A stretch of 64,000 nt of DNA from CBDAPE01 sp965198325 (GCA_965198325.1 CBDAPE010000018.1:372001-436000); one strand, 5' to 3'. Shown: positions 28,191 to 36,553, counted from the stretch's first letter. A program made the numbers and translations. The notes: generated from the letters alone by a model not told the origin.

Positions 28191-28835
28191 TTACGGTCTC
28201 CAGCGCAGGAAGTTCGTGATCAGGCGCAAGCCCGTCGCCTGGCTCTTCTCGGGGTGAAACTGCGTGCCTGCCAGATTGTCGCGCCCGATCATCGCGGTGA
28301 CGGGGGTGCCGTAATCAGCCCAGGCGAGCCGCTCCGTCTGGCGGGCGCAGTCGAAGTGATAACTGTGAACGAAATAGGCGTGCGAGCCCGGCGCGATGCC
28401 ATCGAGCAGGGGGTGCACGGCGGTCTCGAACTGCAGCTCGTTCCAGCCCATGTGGGGGACCTTGAGCCGGGCGTCGGCCGGCTCGAGGGAAACCACCTCG
28501 CCCGCGATCCAGCCCAGGCCCGGATGGTCGCCGTGCTCGTGGCCGGTTTCGGCCATGAGCTGCATGCCGATGCAGATGCCGAGGAAGGGTTTGGCCTTTT
28601 CGATCACCTGCTCGCCCAGCGCCTCCCACATGCCCGCGACGGCCTTGAGCCCGCGCCTGCAATCGGCGAACGCGCCGACCCCGGGGAGCACGATGTGACT
28701 CGCGCGCGCGAGCGCATCCGGCGCATCGGTTACCGCGACCCCGCCGGCGAAGCCGGATTCCCGGGCGGCGCGTTCGAACGCCTTGGCGGCCGAGCGCAGG
28801 TTGCCCGAGCCGTAATCGACGATGGCGACACTCAC
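28191..28835 (-). CDS. hisH: Imidazole glycerol phosphate synthase glutaminase subunit
   Basis: A 214-residue class I amidotransferase that feeds ammonia to HisF. The catalytic Cys is in LGICIGMQLM and the His and Glu in TQFHPEKSQ; GNLRSAAKAFERA and VLPGVGAF are conserved. I chose the GTG at 28835 because GGGAG precedes it by 7 bases and the family core SVAIVDYGSGN begins directly after. An upstream GTG at 28853 would add six residues. hisB lies 54 bp upstream. Confidence 0.95.
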   Translation of the reverse strand: MSVAIVDYGSGNLRSAAKAFERAARESGFAGGVAVTDAPDALARASHIVLPGVGAFADCRRGLKAVAGMWEALGEQVIEKAKPFLGICIGMQLMAETGHEHGDHPGLGWIAGEVVSLEPADARLKVPHMGWNELQFETAVHPLLDGIAPGSHAYFVHSYHFDCARQTERLAWADYGTPVTAMIGRDNLAGTQFHPEKSQATGLRLITNFLRWRP

Positions 28836-28889
28836 GCGGACGCTCCCGGGCACGCGGCCCTCTGAACCGTGACGTTGGGCATGGTGGCC

Positions 28890-29762
28890 TCAGACGGTGA
28901 GCGAGCCACCGAGAACCCCCTTGGTCGAGGGCACCTCACCCGCCTTGCGGGGATCGATCTCGATGGCCTGGCGCAAGGACCGAGCGAGGCCCTTGTAGCA
29001 GGATTCGACGATGTGATGATTGTTTTCGCCGTAAAGATTTTCAACATGCAGCGTCAAGCCCGCCGCCTGTGCGAAGGCCTGGAACCATTCCCTGAACAGC
29101 TCCGTGTCCATCTCGCCGAGCTTGGGCTGCGAAAACGCCACCTTCCAAATCAAATAAGGCCGGTTGCTGGCGTCGAGCGCGACCCGGGTGCAGGTCTCGT
29201 CCATCGGGATGATCGCCGCGCCGTAGCGGGCAATGCCGCGCCGCTCGCCCAACGCCTGGGAGACCGCCTCGCCGATCGCAATGCCCGTATCCTCGTTGGT
29301 GTGGTGAAAGTCGATATGCAGATCGCCCTTCGCCCTCACCCTGAGATCGATCAGGCTGTGACGGGAGAGTTGTTCCAGCATGTGATCGAGAAAGCCGATT
29401 CCCGTCGCGACGTCGTAGATCCCCGTACCGTCCAAATCGAGCGCGACCTCGATCCGGGTTTCTTTTGTCGTCCGCGCGACACGCGCACGCCGCGGGCCGC
29501 CCGGCGGGACCAGGTTTGCGGACACCGGCGTCGAAAGCGCGGTTCCGGCTTGCGCACCGCCATCGCCGTTATCACCCCCGAACTGCATGGGAATGATCGA
29601 TTCGAGCTTGCGCAGGGTCTCCAGCGACGGATTCCACGCTGCCTTGTCGAAGTCCCGCAAGGTATTGGCGTGCAACTCCGCTTCCCGGGCGAGGCGCGAA
29701 GGGCGCCAGCCCTTGGTTTCGGCGTAGGCGCGGATCCGGTCGATGGCGCTATCGAGTGGCAT
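28890..29762 (-). CDS. hisB: HTH-fused imidazoleglycerol-phosphate dehydratase
   Basis: A 290-residue fusion. Residues about 92-290 are a complete IGP dehydratase (step 6 of histidine synthesis) with both metal motifs, HHTNED at 153-158 and HHIVE at 249-253. Residues about 4-58 form a helix-turn-helix domain like small Xre/LexA-like regulators (GWRPSRLAREAELHANTLRD, WNPSLETLRKLESIIP). A Gly/Pro/Ala-rich linker at 59-91 joins them. IGP dehydratases are normally about 195-200 residues with no such domain. There is no in-frame start at the dehydratase boundary; the only internal ATG (residue 59, 29588) lacks a ribosome site. The first gene of the his operon thus may encode its own DNA-binding sensor. 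Confidence 0.9.
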   Translation of the reverse strand: MPLDSAIDRIRAYAETKGWRPSRLAREAELHANTLRDFDKAAWNPSLETLRKLESIIPMQFGGDNGDGGAQAGTALSTPVSANLVPPGGPRRARVARTTKETRIEVALDLDGTGIYDVATGIGFLDHMLEQLSRHSLIDLRVRAKGDLHIDFHHTNEDTGIAIGEAVSQALGERRGIARYGAAIIPMDETCTRVALDASNRPYLIWKVAFSQPKLGEMDTELFREWFQAFAQAAGLTLHVENLYGENNHHIVESCYKGLARSLRQAIEIDPRKAGEVPSTKGVLGGSLTV

Positions 29763-29775
29763 GGCCCAATAAAAT

Positions 29776-29789
29776 CACATTATAACGTG
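29776..29789. promoter_or_regulatory. hisB -10 region covered by a palindrome (candidate HisB operator)
   Basis: On the minus strand TATAAT occurs at 29784-29779, 17 bp before the hisB ATG, so the transcript would start only a few bases ahead of the gene. The surrounding CACATTATAACGTG is a 14 bp palindrome with one mismatched pair (CAC-a-TTATAA-c-GTG). A repressor bound there would block RNA polymerase. The -35 element is poor (TGAAAA near 29807-29802). A leaderless or very short-leader mRNA is implied. Confidence 0.5.
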
Positions 29790-29847
29790 TAGAACAATCG
29801 ATTTTCACAGCATATTGTTGTCACCGGTGGGCTTCGGTCGCCGGGAT

Positions 29848-29861
29848 CTATCACATGATAG
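29848..29861. promoter_or_regulatory. Second palindrome in the hisB/hslV divergent region
   Basis: CTATCA-CA-TGATAG has perfect 6 bp arms. It lies 86 bp upstream of hisB and 181 bp upstream of hslV. It shares only TCACAT with the site at the hisB promoter, so it may serve a different regulator. Confidence 0.35.
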
Positions 29862-29954
29862 TCAAGTTCGCCGGTGCGGGCGCATTGATAGCAGGTGACA
29901 GCGGAAATCGCCAGCCTCAAGACGCTCATCCGCCGCCCATCGACCGGTTTGGGG

Positions 29955-29982
29955 CTTGACCGCAGGGCGCTCGACCCCACAT
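29955..29982 (+). promoter_or_regulatory. Possible heat-shock sigma-32 promoter of hslVU
   Basis: CTTGAC at 29955 followed, after about 17 bases from CTTG, by CCCACAT fits five of seven positions of the alphaproteobacterial sigma-32 pattern (CTTG-N17/18-CYTATNT). hslVU is a classic heat-shock operon, so such a promoter is expected, but this match is weak. Confidence 0.3.
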
Positions 29983-30041
29983 CGTGTCAGGCGAGCGGCC
30001 CGGACAGACACCGGGCCGTGTCCAATGACCGGCGAGCCCCC

Positions 30042-30599
30042 ATGCCCGAAAATCAGGACTCCCTTTGGCACGGCACCACGATCCTGTCGGTCCGGCGCGA
30101 CGGCCAGGTGGTGGTCGCGGGCGACGGGCAGGTCACCTTCGGCAACACGGTCATCAAGTCGAACGCGCGGAAAGTGCGCCGCCTCGCGGACGGATCGATC
30201 ATCGCGGGCTTCGCGGGCGCGACGGCGGATGCCTTCACCTTGTTCGAGCGCCTCGAAGCCAAGCTCGACGAGCACCCGGGCCAGCTCACCCGCGCCTGTG
30301 TCGAGCTCGCCAAGGACTGGCGCACCGACCGCTATCTGCGCCGGCTCGAGGCGATGATGGCGGTGGCCGACGCCGACGTCTCGCTGGTGTTGACCGGTAC
30401 GGGCGACGTGCTCGAGCCCGAGGACGGCTTGATCGGGATCGGCTCGGGCGGCAATTTTGCGCTCGCCGCGGCGAGCGCTCTGATGGACCAGGACGGGCTG
30501 ACCGCGGACCGCATCGCGTCGCGCGCGATGGAAATCGCCGCCGACATCTGCATCTACACCAACCGCTCGATCGTCATCGAGCAGATCACGAAAGCCTGA
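30042..30599 (+). CDS. hslV: ATP-dependent protease peptidase subunit HslV (ClpQ)
   Basis: A 185-residue N-terminal-threonine protease that forms the hexameric peptidase rings of the HslVU proteasome-like machine. A short propeptide precedes the active Thr: MPENQDSLWHG is removed and Thr12 of HGTTILSVRR becomes the nucleophile. Lys in SNARKVRR and GSGGNFALAAASAL are conserved. The ATG at 30042 gives the usual alphaproteobacterial propeptide length. hslU follows after 7 bp. Confidence 0.97.
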   Translation: MPENQDSLWHGTTILSVRRDGQVVVAGDGQVTFGNTVIKSNARKVRRLADGSIIAGFAGATADAFTLFERLEAKLDEHPGQLTRACVELAKDWRTDRYLRRLEAMMAVADADVSLVLTGTGDVLEPEDGLIGIGSGGNFALAAASALMDQDGLTADRIASRAMEIAADICIYTNRSIVIEQITKA

Positions 30600-30606
30600 G
30601 ACGGCC

Positions 30607-31920
30607 GTGAGCGCCTTCTCTCCCCGCGAGATCGTCTCGGAGCTCGACCGCTTCATCATCGGCCAGGACGACGCCAAGCGCGCGGTCGCGATCGCCCTGC
30701 GCAACCGCTGGCGGCGCCAGCAGCTGCCCGAGTCCCTGCGCGAGGAGGTGCTGCCCAAGAATATCCTGATGATCGGCCCGACCGGCGTCGGCAAGACCGA
30801 GATCGCCCGCCGCCTCGCCCGGCTCGCCAACGCGCCGTTTCTCAAGGTCGAGGCGACGAAGTTCACCGAGGTGGGCTATGTCGGCCGGGATGTCGAGAGC
30901 ATCGTCCGCGACCTGGTCGAGATTGCCATCAACATCACCCGGGAGCGGCTGCGCAAGGAGGTCGTCGCCAAGGCGGAGCTCGCCGCCGAGGACCGGGTGG
31001 TCGACGCCCTGGTCGGCGAGACCGCGAGCGAGGAGACCCGCCAGAAATTTCGCAAGATGCTGCGCGAGGGCCAACTCGGCGACAAGGAGATCGAGGTCGA
31101 CGTCTCGGACTCGGGCGGCGGCGGCTCGCTGCCGACCTTCGACATTCCCGGCATGCCCGGGGCGCAGATGGGCATGGTCAATCTGGGCGATATCTTCGGC
31201 AAGGCGATGGGCGGGCGCACGGTCAAGAAGCGAATGAGCGTCGGCGATTCCTACAATGTGCTGATCGCCGAGGAAAGCGACCGGCTGCTCGACGAGGACC
31301 AGATCGTGCGCGACGCGATCGAGGCGGTCGAGCAGAACGGCATCGTGTTCCTGGACGAGATCGACAAGATCACGGCGCGCTCCGAGCGGATCGGCGGCGA
31401 TGTCTCGCGCGAAGGGGTGCAGCGCGACCTGTTGCCGCTGATCGAGGGCACGACGGTTACGACCAAGCACGGGCTGGTCAAGACCGACTATATCCTGTTC
31501 ATCGCCTCGGGTGCCTTCCATCTGGCGAAGCCCGCCGATCTGCTGCCCGAGCTTCAGGGCCGCCTGCCGATCCGGGTCGAGCTCGCAGCACTTAACGAGG
31601 CCGACCTCAAGCGCATCCTGACCGAGCCCGAGAACAGCCTGATCAAGCAGTACATCGCGCTGATGGGCACCGAGGAGTTCACCCTCGAATTCTCCGACGA
31701 CGCGATCGACGCGATCGCGAACCTCGCCGCGGAGGTCAACAAGGCGGTCGAGAACATCGGCGCGCGCCGCCTGCATACCGTGATGGAGCGCCTCCTGGAG
31801 GAGATCAGCTTTACCGCCTCGGACCGCTCGGGCGAGGCCGTGAACATCGACGAGACCTACGTCCGCGAGCATGTCGGCGACCTTGCGAAGGACGCCGACC
31901 TCAGCAAGTTCATCCTGTAG
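30607..31920 (+). CDS. hslU: HslVU unfoldase ATPase HslU (ClpY)
   Basis: A 437-residue AAA+ unfoldase that feeds proteins to HslV. Walker A GPTGVGKTEIARRLA, the pore loop region TEVGYVGRD, Walker B GIVFLDEIDKI and the C-terminal DLSKFIL tail, which inserts into HslV, are all present. It starts with GTG at 30607, coupled to hslV. Confidence 0.97.
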   Translation: MSAFSPREIVSELDRFIIGQDDAKRAVAIALRNRWRRQQLPESLREEVLPKNILMIGPTGVGKTEIARRLARLANAPFLKVEATKFTEVGYVGRDVESIVRDLVEIAINITRERLRKEVVAKAELAAEDRVVDALVGETASEETRQKFRKMLREGQLGDKEIEVDVSDSGGGGSLPTFDIPGMPGAQMGMVNLGDIFGKAMGGRTVKKRMSVGDSYNVLIAEESDRLLDEDQIVRDAIEAVEQNGIVFLDEIDKITARSERIGGDVSREGVQRDLLPLIEGTTVTTKHGLVKTDYILFIASGAFHLAKPADLLPELQGRLPIRVELAALNEADLKRILTEPENSLIKQYIALMGTEEFTLEFSDDAIDAIANLAAEVNKAVENIGARRLHTVMERLLEEISFTASDRSGEAVNIDETYVREHVGDLAKDADLSKFIL

Positions 31921-32038
31921 GGCGCCGGCCCCGCCGATGGACAGGGCCGCGAGCCCGGGCGTACACTGAACGCTTGCGGCCCATGAGGCGACGAAGCGCG
32001 GCTGCTTAAGAACCGCGGGGGCTGCCGGGGAGGAAACC

Positions 32039-34171
32039 ATGGCGAAGCGAACCGTGCTCGGGACCTGCCCCCAGGACTGTCCCGACAACTGTTCGATGCT
32101 GATCGACGTCGAGGACGGGCGGGTGACCGGCGTGCGCGGCAATCCGGATCATCTCTTCACCCGCGGCGGACTGTGCCTCAAGGTCAACAACTACGAGGAG
32201 CGCACCTACAGCTCCGAGCGGGTGCTTTACCCCTTGAGGCGAACCGGGCCCAAGGGCGCCGGCGAATTCGAGCGGATCACGTGGGACGCGGCGCTGGACG
32301 AGATCGCGACCCGCTGGGGCGCGATCATCGACGAGTTCGGTCCGCAAGCCATCCTGCCGCACAGCTTTTTGGGCACCATGGGGGTGCTCAACGGCCTGTC
32401 GGCCGGCGATGCCTTCTTCAACCGCTTGGGCGCCTCGATCGCCGAGCGGACCTATTGCGGTTCGGGGGCTTTTACGGGCTATACGTTGACCGTGGGCGCG
32501 ACCCCCGGGGTCGACCCCGAGACGATCGTCCATGCGAAATACATCGTCCTCTGGGCAACCAACACGATCAGCACCAACCTCCATCTCTGGCCGTTGATCG
32601 CCGAGGCGCAGACAAACGGCGCCAAGGTCGTGGTGGTCGACCCGATCCGCAGCCGTACCGCGAAAAAGGCCGACTGGCACCTGCCGATCAAGCCCGGCGC
32701 CGACGGGGCGCTGGCCATGGCGATGATCAACGTCATCATCGAGGAGGATCTGGTCGATCACGACTATGTCGCAAACCACACGCTGGGCTTCGACGATCTC
32801 GCGATCCGGGCTCGCGACTACGCGCCTGAAACGGTCGCCGGCGATATCGGCGTCCCGGCCGCGGACATCCGCACCCTGGCCCGGGAATTCGCCGCCGCCC
32901 GGCCTGCGGTGATCCGCCCGGGCGTCGCCATCGAGCGCCATCCGGGCGGTGGCCAGGCGATGCGCGCCATGACCTGCCTGCCCGCGCTGGTCGGCGCGTG
33001 GCGCCATATCGGCGGTGGCATGATGCTCGCACCCGAGTTCGCCTTCCCGGTCAAGGAGGACGCGCTCAAGCGACCCGACTGGATCCGCCCGGGCACGCCG
33101 GTGATCAACCAATGGCGGCTGGGCCCGGCGCTCACCGGCGAGCTCTTGCTCGATCCGCCGATCAAATCCCTCGTCGTCTACAACGCCAACCCGGTGCTGG
33201 TCGTGCCCGAGCAGGAGAAGGTGCTGGCGGGGCTTGCCCGGGACGACCTGATCACCGTGGTTCACGAGCAGTTCGTGACCGATACGGCACGCTATGCCGA
33301 TCTTGTGTTGCCGGCGACCACCCAGCTCGAGCAGTTCGACCTCGTCGCCTCCTGGGGCCAGTATTATTTTTCGATCAACGAGCCCGCGATAGAGCCCCTG
33401 GGCGAGGCGGTCCCCAACACCGAGTTTTTCCGCCGCCTCGCGGACGCGATGGGATTCGACGACCCGCAATTCCAGCGCAGCGACGAGCAAATGGTGCGCG
33501 ATTGCATCGACTGGGACGATCCGAAGATGTCGGGTATCACGCTGGAGAGCCTGCGTGAGGCAGGCTTCGCGAAGCTCCACATGCCCGAGACCCGGGGCGT
33601 CGCTCCCCATGCCGAGGGTGATTTTCCGACTCCCTCGGGCAAATGCGAGCTGCGCGCCTCGCTCGCGGCCAACGGCAACTTCGTCCTGGCCGGGCTGCGC
33701 CAGGGCTCGGAGGAGCACCAGCCGGGCGAGCCGGTCGATCCGCTGCCCCACTTCATTCCGCCGGACGAGTCGAACGATACCGAGCGCCGGGCGCGCTATC
33801 CGCTGAATATCGTCTCGCCCAAGAGCCACGCCTTCATCAATTCAAGCTTCGGCAACTTGCCCAAGCAGCGCCACCACGCGGGCGAGAACCAGATCCTCGT
33901 GATCCATCCCGACGACGCGGCGGCGCGTAACATCGGCGAGGGATCCACGGTCCGGGTGTTCAACGACCGTGGCGGCTTTGCGGCGGTCGCCCAGGTCAGC
34001 GGCGACTTGCGGCCGGGGCTGGTCTGCGCGCCGATGGGCTACTGGCGCAACGCGTCGCCCGACGGCGAGGACGGGTTCACGGTCGCCGCCGTGCATTCGG
34101 GCGCTTACGCCGACATGGGCCGGGCGCCGACCTTTTCGGACAATCTAGTCGAGGTTGAGATCGACGAATAG
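32039..34171 (+). CDS. Molybdopterin-dependent oxidoreductase with [4Fe-4S] domain
   Basis: A 710-residue member of the DMSO-reductase superfamily (BisC / formate-dehydrogenase-like). The N-terminal cluster-binding motif is CPQDCPDNC with the fourth ligand in RGGLCLK. The molybdopterin domains follow (ERITWDAALDEIA, YIVLWATNTIST, VVVVDPIRSRTA), and the C-terminal dinucleotide-binding domain begins near PLNIVSPKSHAFINS. No twin-arginine signal is visible, so it is probably cytoplasmic. GGGGAGG precedes the ATG. The ureohydrolase paralog follows after 35 bp, suggesting one operon. No electron-transfer partner gene lies nearby and the substrate is unknown. Confidence 0.88.
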   Translation: MAKRTVLGTCPQDCPDNCSMLIDVEDGRVTGVRGNPDHLFTRGGLCLKVNNYEERTYSSERVLYPLRRTGPKGAGEFERITWDAALDEIATRWGAIIDEFGPQAILPHSFLGTMGVLNGLSAGDAFFNRLGASIAERTYCGSGAFTGYTLTVGATPGVDPETIVHAKYIVLWATNTISTNLHLWPLIAEAQTNGAKVVVVDPIRSRTAKKADWHLPIKPGADGALAMAMINVIIEEDLVDHDYVANHTLGFDDLAIRARDYAPETVAGDIGVPAADIRTLAREFAAARPAVIRPGVAIERHPGGGQAMRAMTCLPALVGAWRHIGGGMMLAPEFAFPVKEDALKRPDWIRPGTPVINQWRLGPALTGELLLDPPIKSLVVYNANPVLVVPEQEKVLAGLARDDLITVVHEQFVTDTARYADLVLPATTQLEQFDLVASWGQYYFSINEPAIEPLGEAVPNTEFFRRLADAMGFDDPQFQRSDEQMVRDCIDWDDPKMSGITLESLREAGFAKLHMPETRGVAPHAEGDFPTPSGKCELRASLAANGNFVLAGLRQGSEEHQPGEPVDPLPHFIPPDESNDTERRARYPLNIVSPKSHAFINSSFGNLPKQRHHAGENQILVIHPDDAAARNIGEGSTVRVFNDRGGFAAVAQVSGDLRPGLVCAPMGYWRNASPDGEDGFTVAAVHSGAYADMGRAPTFSDNLVEVEIDE

Positions 34172-34206
34172 CCGGCACACCACGATGCCATTTCAGGGAG
34201 AACATC

Positions 34207-35382
34207 ATGGCCGATCCTCACAAGGGCAAGTTTCACGGTACGGAGAACGTCGAGACGCTCTCGCGGATTTCCCAGGATCACCAGACGGCGACGACCGAAC
34301 GCGTCCTTCGGCTGGGGCTCGAAGCCGCCGACTCGATCACCGACCGCACGATCCCGTTATTCAGCCGGGGCTATTCGCCCGCCTTCGCAGGGATCAACAC
34401 CTTCCTCAAGGCGCCCTATTGCGAGGATGCGGGCGAGGTCGGCCAGTACGACGCCGCCTTCATCGGCGAGCCCTACGACGGGGGCACCACCTTCCGTCCC
34501 GGCGCCCGCTGGGCGCCCCAGGCCGTGCGCCGGATCTCCGCGCTCTATGACAGCTATAACCTCGACAGCGCGGTCGACCTGCAGGAGGAGCTCAACATCT
34601 GCGACATGGGCGACGTGCACGTGATCCCGTCGAATATCGAGAAGACCTTCGACCAGTGCACCAAGGCGATCGAGCACATCTACACCGCGGGCGTCTTCCC
34701 GGTGATCTGCGGGGGCGATCACAGCCTCGGTTTCCCCAACGTCCGGGCCATTGCGCCCCACATCGACGGCAACGTAGGTATCATTCACATCGACCGCCAC
34801 TTCGACTGTGAGGAAAAGCAGATGGACGAGCGGATGCACGGGACCTCGTGGTACTGGACGAACCACGAACCCTCGACCACGACCCACCGGGCTCACGACC
34901 ACATGCACGACGTGGGTCTGCCCAACTGCCCGCCGGAGAACCTGGTCCAGGTCGGCATCGGCGGCTGGGCCGGCATGCGCGCGGCGGCCAAGGTGGCGCA
35001 CCGGCGAGGCACCCAGATCATGACCATGGAAGATATCATGGCGCTGGGCCCGGCCAAGGCAGCCGAGATGGCGCTCGACATCGCCTGGAAGAACGCCAAG
35101 GCGGTCTATCTCTCGTTCGACATCGATTCGATTGACCCGGCCTTCGCGCCGGGCACGGGCACGCCGGAGCCGGGTGGCATCCAGCCCCGGGAGGCGATCG
35201 AGATGATCCGCATCATCGCCAGGGAAGGCTTATGCGGCATGGAGGTGGTCGAGATCGCGCCGCCCTACGACGTCAACGACAACACCGCCCAACTCGGCTG
35301 CCGGCTTATGCTCGAAGTGCTGGGCTCGATGGTGATCGAGGGCAAGATCGGCCACCGGGACAGGGTGATGAAGCCCGCCTGA
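34207..35382 (+). CDS. Ureohydrolase (agmatinase/arginase superfamily), no tail
   Basis: A 391-residue paralog of the protein at 13897, colinear from residue 15 to the end of the catalytic domain but without the Lys-rich tail. Metal ligands are intact: GGDHS, DRHFD and SFDID, with the same Arg in place of Ala in the DAHxD motif and the same HDHMHDVGLPNC block. The long N-terminal extension (about 80 residues before the core) is shared. Possible reactions include agmatine, guanidinobutyrate or guanidine hydrolysis. No nickel chaperone genes of the kind guanidine hydrolases need were seen nearby. Co-transcribed with the molybdopterin enzyme. Confidence 0.88.
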   Translation: MADPHKGKFHGTENVETLSRISQDHQTATTERVLRLGLEAADSITDRTIPLFSRGYSPAFAGINTFLKAPYCEDAGEVGQYDAAFIGEPYDGGTTFRPGARWAPQAVRRISALYDSYNLDSAVDLQEELNICDMGDVHVIPSNIEKTFDQCTKAIEHIYTAGVFPVICGGDHSLGFPNVRAIAPHIDGNVGIIHIDRHFDCEEKQMDERMHGTSWYWTNHEPSTTTHRAHDHMHDVGLPNCPPENLVQVGIGGWAGMRAAAKVAHRRGTQIMTMEDIMALGPAKAAEMALDIAWKNAKAVYLSFDIDSIDPAFAPGTGTPEPGGIQPREAIEMIRIIAREGLCGMEVVEIAPPYDVNDNTAQLGCRLMLEVLGSMVIEGKIGHRDRVMKPA

Positions 35383-35389
35383 GCGAACG

Positions 35390-35415
35390 GCGGCGGGTAT
35401 CCGCCGCGCGATTTT
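35390..35415 (+). terminator. Likely terminator after the ureohydrolase gene
   Basis: GCGGCGG, loop GTAT, CCGCCGC, then after GCGA a TTTT run, 8 bp after the stop. The T-tract is short and slightly displaced, so strength is uncertain. Confidence 0.55.
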
Positions 35416-35429
35416 CGATCCCGCTCCTA

Positions 35430-36269
35430 CTAGTTCGTCGTCGTGGTCGTCGTCGTGGTCGTCGTGGAAGCCGATTCCTCCTCGTCTTCGGTGACCGCGT
35501 TAACGGCAACGCCGACCGCCGCCGCCGCCGCGACGGCAGCGCCAACCGTGCCCACGCCGAGGCCGCCAGCAGCCGCAGAGGCGGCGGCGGCCGAACCGGC
35601 GGCGGCGCCCGGTGCAGCACCGATGGTTGCGGTCATGTTGGTCGCGGCGGCGCTGACGGTCGGCGCCACTGACGCTGCCGGGACCACGGGCCCCACAACC
35701 CCGAGGGCCGACACGGCCACCGCCTGGCCTGCAACGACCGTGACCACGGTTGCGCCCACTGTGACCGTGACCGTGCCCGCGGTGACCGAGACGGTGGTTA
35801 TGCCGTTGAGCACCGCGACAGTGAGCACCGTGCCGCGAATGCCAATCGTCGAGGTCGGGGTAATAATCTCGTAGGCGGTCGGTTCGAGCCCGCCGGTCAC
35901 GAACGAAAGGACCCCGGTGGTCAAGCTCAACACGACCGAGCTAAAGGCCGGATTAGGATCGAAGATGAGATTGGTCAATTCGATCTGGGAGTTTTCGCCC
36001 ACGGAAAGTATGGAGCCATCGAGAAACTGGAATTCCGCCGCACTGCCAGCCCCGGTCGAGATCGATTCGTTCTGATAGATCGGCACCGCCGCCTCGAGCG
36101 CCCGGGTCTCGCCCTCGACCACGCCGGTCACATCGTTGACCACCACCTCCGCGTCGCCAATGGCGGTTGTCGCCAAGGTGTTGCCTGCTCCGGCAGTGAG
36201 AATGAACGCGGCGATCGCCAAGGCCACGGCCGGACGCCGCAATGCGCTTCCAATCCGTTTTAAGGTCAT
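35430..36269 (-). CDS. Secreted FecR-domain protein with polythreonine C-terminus
   Basis: A 279-residue exported protein. The signal peptide is about residues 1-34 (ALAIAAFILTAGAGNTLA). A FecR domain follows at roughly 45-165 (IYQNESISTGAGSAAEFQF, GSILSVGENSQIELTN, ITPTSTIGIRGT). The rest is Ala/Gly/Val-rich (residues about 190-262), and the protein ends in EDEEES-AS-(T)10-N. The polythreonine is encoded by ACG/ACC repeats at 35434-35466. FecR domains usually lie in anti-sigma factors, but here there is no membrane-anchored cytoplasmic part and no sigma factor gene next door. It is more like the periplasmic or surface FecR-fold proteins. Function unknown. Confidence 0.8.
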   Translation of the reverse strand: MTLKRIGSALRRPAVALAIAAFILTAGAGNTLATTAIGDAEVVVNDVTGVVEGETRALEAAVPIYQNESISTGAGSAAEFQFLDGSILSVGENSQIELTNLIFDPNPAFSSVVLSLTTGVLSFVTGGLEPTAYEIITPTSTIGIRGTVLTVAVLNGITTVSVTAGTVTVTVGATVVTVVAGQAVAVSALGVVGPVVPAASVAPTVSAAATNMTATIGAAPGAAAGSAAAASAAAGGLGVGTVGAAVAAAAAVGVAVNAVTEDEEESASTTTTTTTTTTN

Positions 36270-36392
36270 CGATGTTTCCTCTTTGCGTCACACCCGAAGC
36301 CGGAACTTGTGAGGATCGTCCAACTGCCTCCGGCTAGACGGGTGAGTCGATTAAACTTACAAATCCCGCCGCAATGCTCAATACGGCAGGAA

Positions 36393-36413
36393 GATCAACT
36401 CACAGGGTTGATC
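36393..36413. promoter_or_regulatory. 7 bp inverted repeat between the FecR gene and tetR
   Basis: GATCAAC (36393-36399) and GTTGATC (36407-36413) form a perfect inverted repeat with a 7-nt spacer in the divergent intergenic region, 124 bp upstream of the FecR-domain gene. It has the form of a dimeric regulator site. Confidence 0.4.
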
Positions 36414-36487
36414 ATATTCGCCCAACGCCAAAGCGATTATTCCCCTTCGCATTTTAAACCGGCTGATCTGGAAAACCTGAATAGGCG

Positions 36488-36537
36488 TGGACTGGGCTAA
36501 TTCAGGGTGCCATAATGAGATTTTAGAACCGATCGGT
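36488..36537 (+). promoter_or_regulatory. tetR promoter with overlapping palindromic operator
   Basis: TGGACT (36488-36493), a 17 bp spacer and CATAAT (36511-36516) make a reasonable sigma-70 promoter. Eleven bases later comes the perfect palindrome ACCGATCGGT (36528-36537), which would cover about +5 to +14. This is the expected layout for autorepression by the TetR protein encoded 17 bp downstream. Confidence 0.55.
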
Positions 36538-36553
36538 CCGATAAGGTAGCCCC

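Noticed and set aside
29763..29880. Histidine-leader-peptide attenuator upstream of hisB
   Set aside because: No run of His codons and no terminator hairpin were found on the minus strand; the predicted transcript starts a few bases before the ATG.
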